From positions 62,001-126,000 of the forward strand of contig CAOLHI010000482.1 of the NCBI GenBank assembly GCA_948474755.1: DNA of 64,000 nt, in the 5' to 3' direction. The notes beneath the pieces were generated by a model. That model was not told the DNA's origin. It did no database searches and saw only the letters and a program-made list of their open reading frames with translations. Source of the stretch: Ctenosaura bakeri (lineage: Eukaryota > Chordata > Lepidosauria > Squamata > Iguanidae). Shown here one piece after another: positions 27,201-36,200 of the stretch (the stretch's first letter is position 1; each line of letters begins with the position of its first letter). The translations under genes were made by a program, and so were the position numbers.

Positions 27201-30200
27201 ATGACAGATTATATTTTACACCTTGATCATCCTGTGCTTTCTTTCTGTCTCAAGCAATAGTTAATCAAAAGACATCTGCTGTATTGGATGAGTAGACACA
27301 TCCTAATACGAGAGCCTCTTTGTTCATTCGAGTGAACAATCATATTATAAAATGTGTGCATACTTAACATTCATTTCCTGCAAACATTTAGTAGCAAACA
27401 ACTTTGAAATTTCATATTCTAGCCTGTAAAAACTAAAACTCTTTGCAAAAGGCAACCACAAAAAGGACATCAAAATTGCTAAAGTGCTATTATTTTAAAA
27501 AGTGAAAAAACAGATGGAAAATTTGTGGAGACTTTAAATTACAAGTGCTGTTGCTTTCCAGCATATCCAGCACACCTCTAGAAATCAAAGCTGAATTTTA
27601 AGTTGCTTAAACATTGTGCACATCAAATTCAATGTGCCACACGCAGTCACTCTCATTAAATGTAAAAATCAAGAAGCAATGGGAGAAGTAATATAGTCCA
27701 CAAATCAGCTGTAATGCACAGCATGCTGCTGATGACATTCCTCATCAGTTATCAGGGATCCAGATAACCCAGGACCAAGCATCCACGTACCTGACAACAT
27801 TTAACAGAAAAAAATTGGGACACATGTGGGCAAGCAATATCAGAGTATGCTCAAGATGGCAAAACTTATTAATGAGAACAAAAATACAACCTAAGGGAGG
27901 CTGCATCTATTTGTTTTTGCCTGAGCCTTCAGGGAAGGGCAAGATTTTGCCCCCTCCCCTCCTCTCCCCCCTCTGAGTTAAGTGAGTGGAAACTACTTTT
28001 GTATTTTGACCTCAATTTGCAGCCACTGAAATAAGGTAGGGGTGAAAAACTGGGATGTTTTAAAAATAGCTGAAGAAGTGAGATGATGGGATTAATTGGA
28101 ACTGTTGCTGCCATATTGAAACACTTGGAGGGTATGCATTCATTAAATCACCTTCAGTTGTACTGGGGATGGTGAAATTGTTTCAATGACACTTGTAAGA
28201 ACTGTAAACCCCAAGCCCCAGTTGCTTATGTAACCACTTTGAGGAGTCTCCATATCATTCATTATCATTATTGTTGGATCCCTCTTTGGCCCTCCTTCCA
28301 GTTTCCTGGGACTCAGCTTACTACTAGTCCTGGAGGAAGTGATGCTAACACACTGAAACAAAGTTGTGGATCATATTTACATGGAAGTCAGAATAAACAA
28401 AATACAGTTGGCCCTCCACATTTCCTAGGCTTAGGGGTTCAGGACCCTTGCAAAAGTGGAAAAATCACAAATATCAAAATATGTGTGTGTTTGTGGAAAG
28501 GGGGCCAAGGTATGGTGAGGAGAGCAGGCACCCAGGGTCAAACCAGGTCAAGGAAAAGAGAGAGAAAGGGAGTGGGTCCTCTCGCCCATTACTTTCCTAG
28601 GTCATTTCCGCACTAGCCTGTTATAGCGCAATGATTCCACTTTCAACATCCTCTGGAATCCTGGGGTTTGCAGTTTCGGGAGAGGCCGTCCAGTCCCTCC
28701 CGAAACTGCAAACCCCAGGATTCCAGAGGATGTTGAAAGTGGAATCATCGCGCTATGACAGGCTAGTGCAGAAATGGCCCTAGGGTTTGTGTGGGGCATC
28801 AAGAAAGGGTTTGTGGTGCTCAGAAATCAGGCTGTGAGTCATTCTTAGCTGGCCAGACAGCGACTGGAGGAGGAGAAGGAGGATAAGAGGCAAGTTTTTA
28901 AAGGGCTGCACAGCCTGGTCAGAGCTGCTGAGAGGGAAGGTTCCCCTTTAAAAGAAGCACTTGGAGGTGGCAAGGACTGGAGAAACTCGCAAATAATTAA
29001 ATCCATGAAAGTCAAGCCCACAAATGTGGAGGGCGGACTGTACTTGTAATGTACATTTTAACAGACGTTGTACAGAAGCAGAACTGCTGGAGAACTGAAG
29101 TAATGCAAATGACTCTTATTTTAGTTATTAAAATATTTTTGTCCTACCTCATAACACCATGGTTGGGTGGCTTACAATAAACTTAGTTTAAATGATTTAA
29201 CATTAGAAATATAACAATTTAAAACAATAAAAAAATTCTAAAAACTTATTAAACAATTGAATAATTTGAAAACTTTTTAAGTTAAATCAGTCTAAAACCA
29301 TGTTGTAAGCTCCATTAGCTTTTACAAGAAGCCAAGTTTTAATGTGGCACCAGAATGCAAACAAGAATCAGCATCATTCATGCTTCCAGTGGGATGCAAC
29401 AGCAGGAAAGGTCCTCTACCAGGGCCACACATAGTGCATTTTTCCCGCTGATGGGACACAGAGAAGGGGATCTTATGGGATGTTTAATTCTCTATTAGCC
29501 ATTTTTCTACCACTGCTCCAAAATGTTGTAATTTAGATTGGACTTTGGCCTGCTGAGCTGCTTCGGTTTTTCAATTTTTTGCTTGCTTTAATGTTTTAAC
29601 ATGACCTGCATTGTTTCTTTGCTCTTTTTTGATAAGTGACTATGGAAAAATAATGTGATGGCCTTGTAAAAATTGTTTTATGGTATGCTGTACTGTTAAT
29701 ACTCTGATTAGTTGCACTGGATGCTGCCTCCTGAAAGATGGAGTATACAATGAAACAAACAAGTTAATAAGCTTGAAGATAAAGCAATGGTGAGGACAAA
29801 AATTAAGTATTAGTAAAATATTGCTACAAGATTGCAAAACAAGAGAAATATCTCTATCTCTCAGTCTATGTTACATCTGTTAGTTATATCCTAATTATAG
29901 CCTTCACTGTATTAAAGGGCGCAGAAGCAATGCAGCCATGTAGAATAGGGCCTTTCAAATTATGATTTTTCCCCATGCTAATAACCAAGAGGATTATCAA
30001 AGATAAACAGAAGAAAAGGAAGTGACAGTGAAGAAAGTTTTGTGGTATATATGAGATCTATTTTTATGCTATGATTTACTTCTTTTGCAAAATAAAATTA
30101 CCAGTCTGCTACATTAATATGAAACAATAGAAGAATAAAGTTTACTATAACATGTTACAAACAGCTGATTTGTGGCCCACACCTTGTAAAAGAGCAGACA

Positions 30201-33200
30201 AGACTTTCCTGGAAGTATGATTTCCAAGAAAAAAACAGTTTTGCCAAATGACCATATTGGCTATCCAGAAGAGGTATAACTACACTGGTCAGTTAGCAAT
30301 TGGCTGTCTTAACACATTTTTCCATGTAGATATTCCAGGAGAGAATAATGGAACATATGTCAGCTAACAAGGCAGAAGGCCCAGTACATCAGGAGAACTT
30401 GACTTACACCTCCACTGATGGCAATGAATGGATGCACTGACATAAAGGTCAGCACAGCTTCCCCAGTGTAGCAGTCAAAACGAAGTGGGCGTGTGCATAG
30501 TTCAAAAAAGGAACAGCAAATTATATATCCCATCAGAGACTCAGTTCACTTTTTCTGGTTGCCAAACCTGATGCTGACCACAAAACTGGCATACCTACAA
30601 CTTGATTCACAGAACTCAGCAGGAAGGAGTGTGTGAGAAGTCAGTGCTCCTACACTGCCTCCTGCTTGGTCCATATTATCATACCAGACTAGAGGAAATG
30701 ATGTAACTCCGCAGCCAATCCTACCATGTCCATCCCTGCACAAAAAAATTGCAACATGGATGCCGTAACTCAGGTGGCATGCCATGCAACATAGGGCTAT
30801 ATTACTTTGGCCTCATACTGTGAACACAGAGAGAATTCTGATAGTAAGAAACATACAGAAACACATAGAGAGATGTTAACAGTGTGCTCTTTTTACAGAT
30901 GCTCAGCTGGCTGACTGTTTGAGGCAGAGTACCTTTTTGTACAATGCTGTGCTCCATTTTGCAAGTAGTTTGATACAATGGGATCCTGGTCAGTGTCTCT
31001 CACAGAAAGGTTGACTACTTATCTACACACAAGTTCCCTGTTGGCAAAGGTCACACATTCCACTCCAGCCACAGCCACTAGTGGTCAAACACTTTCCCCC
31101 CTGCCGGATTACTGTCTGGATTCACATAGCAGAAAAAATGTCATTGCAGTGACTGTGAAGAAAGTGAGCAAGAAGAAAATCAATTTACTGAAACGTAGTG
31201 CTGGAGGTGAGTTCTGTGGATATCATGCTAAAAAGATGAATGAATGGGTCTCAGAGAAAATCAAACTTTGACTCTCACTAAAAGCCAAGATACTTCACTG
31301 AGGTTATCATACTATGGGTATATCATGAGAAGTGATTCATTGGAAAAGATAATATTTGATAAAGTGGAAGACAATAGGAAAAGCAGCAGGAAAAGAGAAC
31401 AACCATATTATAGTGGTTCAGTATATACAATAAAAGATGCCACAGCCCAGGGTGTGCAAGACCTGAACAGGGCAGGTGATGACCAGGGATCTCAGAGATC
31501 TCAGATTCATAGGGCTGGCCTAAGTTCATGTCACATTGATGGTGAATAACAGCAAACATGCAGAGCTCCAATGGAAAGCTCCAGAATGGAACTAGCAAGT
31601 AAGCAACTCACTCAGTGCAGTCTTCATATAGGGTGGGGTGGGGGAAGATGAGGCATAACAAGCCCAAGATGGCACTGAGCCTTCTCCCTTTCTCACCAAT
31701 ATCTACTTTGCATCTAGATCCAAGAATGACACTTCCTAGCTGCTCACCATTGATCATGACTCTGTGTCTCCTTTTGCTCTCTACCCTTGTTGCCCAGACC
31801 GTGCCAAATGGTCCTAGGAGTGGCCACAAGTCTCAACTTGAAGTCTCTTCCCTTTGTGATTTCTGGGGCTTGACCTCACATCCCTTGCCCTGTACCCTAT
31901 GCAATGAAATGTTCCGGCTGATTGCTGAGACTGTGACTTGGATCACTGCATGCAATTAAACCTTTTGCCTGCAAAAGAATTAGCCATTAACTTGTGTCCC
32001 ACAGAACCCTTTGCATTCAGTCTCTTTGGATACTGTGCACTATGTGCCCTCCTTCTTTCCCTTTGTATGGTACACCTTGTGAATAGCATGCACAGTTGAT
32101 TCAAATATCTGCCTTCAGGATCGTTTTAGGAATTGCAATTATCAGGATCACTGCTGACTGAAAAATGACAGCTCATGCAGTGAGACACTCATACATTTGT
32201 TGTATGTGGGATGGGCCATGATGGAATACTTCTCTTACCATAAGCACAGTGGATCCTTCCATGTCTCTCTGAATGGGGATATTACCACATAATCTCCATG
32301 AAATCAACATAGTTATGGAACATCACCAAATCATCATCATGCCAGCCTATGACTGGTTGTGTTTGTGGTGTGGCTGTCATGGTTGCTTCATTCTCTACTT
32401 TTTTGGATCTGTCTCCAGCTCTATCATTCCAGTGTGAGCATTTTAGTGTGGCCTGCAGGAGACTGTGCAGTGCCGTCTCTCTCTCCTTGGGGTAAACGGA
32501 ATGGCCTGTAAGCCGTCATATTCAGCTATCCATAACTTGTAAATGTTGCAATTAATTTTAAGTTCAAAATATTTAGCTATTCTCTAGCCTTACTCCTCCA
32601 AACTGTTTAAACAATGATTTCAAGAACCTACTTTCATGTCTTAGTAAGCAGCATAAAGGGAATATATTACTCTTATGCTTTCTGAAGGACACACACACAA
32701 AATATTTTGTTTAAAGAAGAAAAACCATGAGTCAGAATTCCAAACATGCCAAGTAGATCTTTTAAAGGCTGTTCTTTAATCAAAGCAAATCTACCATTTA
32801 GGCCCAAAAGAAGTTCTGATAAATAAGCCTTTATAAGGAATTGGTATTCATCAGTTCAAAAATATTGAACAATAATATTCTTAAGTACCTGGTTCTTTCT
32901 GGCATTTCTTTTTTGGTACAACACATTTTCTTGTCTCACTTGTATGGGGACACAGTTTGCCTCTTGTAGAAGGAAGCTGTAGGATTTCTCTGACTCTTGT
33001 TTCATTTCCTCTCTTGAAGCCACATGTTTTTCCTCTCCTTGTGCAAGGGCTCCATGCACTCCATTCATTAACTTTACAATGCACTGTAAAAAAGGCATGT
33101 CAAGAATCAGCCTAAATGCATAACCCTATGTACATTCAGAACCTACATTGTACATTCTTTTTTCACACATTGGACATCATATACTTAGACCATTTCTGCA

Positions 33201-36200
33201 CTACACTGTTACAGTGCTGTTATTCCACTTTCAACATCTTGTGGAATTCTGTGGTTTGTAGTTTACTGAGGCCAAGGAGCTCTCTGGCTGAGAATTCTAA
33301 ATGCCCCTCCCTAAACTGTAAATCCCAAAATTCCACAGGATGTTCAAAGTGGAATAACAGCACTGTAACAGTGTAGTGCAGAAATGTCCTTAATGTATCA
33401 CTGTATTTAATTAACAATACAAGAAAATTAAAAAAACAAATTAAAAAAACAAAACCCTTTCTATATCTTGAATGCAATATCTTGAAAGTTATATAACACA
33501 CATGCACAAATATTCAGCTCAGTCTCATCCATGCAAAGCTGGGAGTTTGACTTACATGGACTAAACCTGTAAAAAAATCTATTTTTCCCCTGTTTCTTTA
33601 TCTTTCACAGCATTTAGATCTGCAGATGTTAGCATATGATGATATTTATCTCCATGCTGATTGAGCTGTTATTAGTTTTGACACATATCTCACTTCCGGA
33701 GCTCAAATATTAAAAGAAATAGGACAGAATTCAAGAGGCTGGAAGAAGTAAGAACAGGAAAGAGCAGTGATGGATATTGGAGTAACTTCCCTATGAGGAA
33801 AGATTAAAGTGAATGAAAAAAAGGTGAGTTAGTGAGAGAGATGATAGAGAGGTATAACTTATCCATGCTGTGGAGAAGGTAGATAGAGAGAAAGCTTTCT
33901 TCTTCTCCAATAATGTTAGAACCTGGAGTTATCCATTGACACTGAATAGTAGGAGGGTGAGACCAGATAAAAGAAATATTTCTTCATACAACATCTGTAG
34001 TTAGACTTTGGAATTCATTGCCACAAAATGTAGTGATCACTCCTTGCTTAAATGTGTTTTAAAAGCAATTAGAAAAAATAATGGAAGACAACACTTTCAT
34101 GTTGCTACTTATTAAAATGTTATATTTTCTCCTATATTAGAAGGAGTAAGGATTAGTATGAGAATCAGCATGATGCAGTTGGTCTGAGCATTGGACTGCA
34201 ACCCTGGAGACCAGGATTTGATTCCCCATTTGACCATGGAAACTTCAGGCACGTCACATACACTCAGCCCCAGAAAACCCTGTGATAAGTTTACTTTAGG
34301 ATCACTGTAAGTTGGAAACTACTTGAAGGTACACAACAACAACAAAAATGGATCCGTGTAACAGTTCCTAGAGAACATGAGTATAGGAGTACTATTTTCC
34401 TCATGTCTTGCTTGTGGGAATTCCCATAGGCATCTGGTTGGCCCCTGTGGGAACGGGATGCTGGACAAGACAAGTCTTTGGTGTGACTCAGCACAATTCT
34501 CATTAACCTCAGCTTTCAGAGATGTCATCCTGTTAATTCACTGACAGTAACAGCTGCTGATAGTGGAGAGGCAAAAAATGCTAAGCAGGCAATCTTACAC
34601 GTACACCTCCTAACAAGCAGGCCTTGGTTTAAAGAATAGAATTTTCTTAAAAGCAGCATTTGCTAAAGTGAACTCTAAACATTCACTATATCCAGCTGAA
34701 CTACTGAATTGGTCCGCTTAACATTTTTACAGGATGAAGTTACCTCACAGTTCCTATCTGTGATCCTTCACCACTGACAAGACTTTTTAGGAAAATGTAA
34801 TCATAAGTACTTCCTGTCTGTGTGACAAATGTTATGCTCAGACATATCCATCTAACCATATATCATTAAATCTCAAAAATCTAATTACATGTAACTAAGG
34901 AATGGATGCACAGCTACAGAATTACATGCTCAGGACTATAATGCCAAGTACAAAATAAACCTTGGCATTGTCATGAGGTGGGTACCTACCTTTTGGTAGA
35001 GAAATGCTGGGGATACATCTGGGGACAATTTTTTTAAAAATATAGCTTCCTTTGTAGTTGCTCTGCCTCATACACCTGAAACAGCTGCTTTGCCCTTCAA
35101 CCAAAATATCTAAAACCTAAAGAAAACATTTTTCTGAGGTATAGAATTATTTTGTGCATGGTTCTACTTCATTAACTCTGAATTACAGGTATAAACAACC
35201 AGCACAGCCAAAAGAAATCCAAATGGAAGAGGTTTGCTTGGGTACATATCCTAAATATGGAGAATTCACTTACCAATATCATTGCACTCCATCGTGTGGT
35301 TGTTGGGTTCCAGCCAGTCAGGGCAGTTTTCAAGGCACTTTCCATGGTGTAGATAAAACCCATTTTTACACTTCATGCAGAAATTTTTAATGAAGCAGGC
35401 TTCACAGTCCTCTTTACATTCTGAAGCACAAGAAATAAGTCATATAATACAATCAAGTCCGTGTTAGATCATATACACTACAAGTTCACAAGCAAAGGAC
35501 TATATACATTACAGATCAGCAACTGAAGATGCCAGGACCAAAGCTTAGATACAATCTAACCATGCACTCTGATACAAGAAAGTTGTGTAAAGAGTGTGAC
35601 AGCTGTGGCATTGTAGCTTTGCAGCTCACTTTGGAGAGGAAAAATGAGACATGGCTCACCACAATCCATCCGCTTCTCAGTGCAGCTCTCTTATAAATCC
35701 AATTGCACAGTTTCCTTTCCTCTGATTCTGGGTCCACAGCTCCCACTGTGTTAACTTTGAATTTATGCCTTTACAAACATGGTCTGAGTGGATGAGCTTC
35801 TATAGAAACACACTCACTGTAGCTCAACATACCATTTTCTCTCTAGGGTTCTGTTGTAGCAAAAGTAGCCAGTTGTGCACAGCAGTGATTGGGAAGTGTA
35901 TATAATACCACAAATCCAGCCTCCTGCCCATTGCCATAGAGTTATTCTGTACTTTTATATATGCATCTTGTTTTAAAACCACCACCTCCTTTTTCAATAA
36001 TGATAAAGCAATTTAACAAAAAAAATTTAAATAAATAAAACATTGAGTTCTAGTTTAGGGTTAAAGGTAGGATACACTCCAAATAAATTAAAACAGTATG
36101 TTTCATGAAATGTGCAAGGGAGTGAAAGCCAGCTTTACTCTGCTGAAGGAGACGTGAGTCCTGATTACAGGCATGGATACTGATCTCACATCTTAGGGAA

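Larger units (their letters stand above)
1022..32888 (-). other. RSPO3: RSPO3 intron 4 (31.9 kb)
   Basis: This phase-1 intron runs from the weak donor GTACTT at 32888 to the CAG acceptor at 1022. It contains most of the repeats listed below and no second gene that I can recognise on either strand. Confidence 0.9.
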
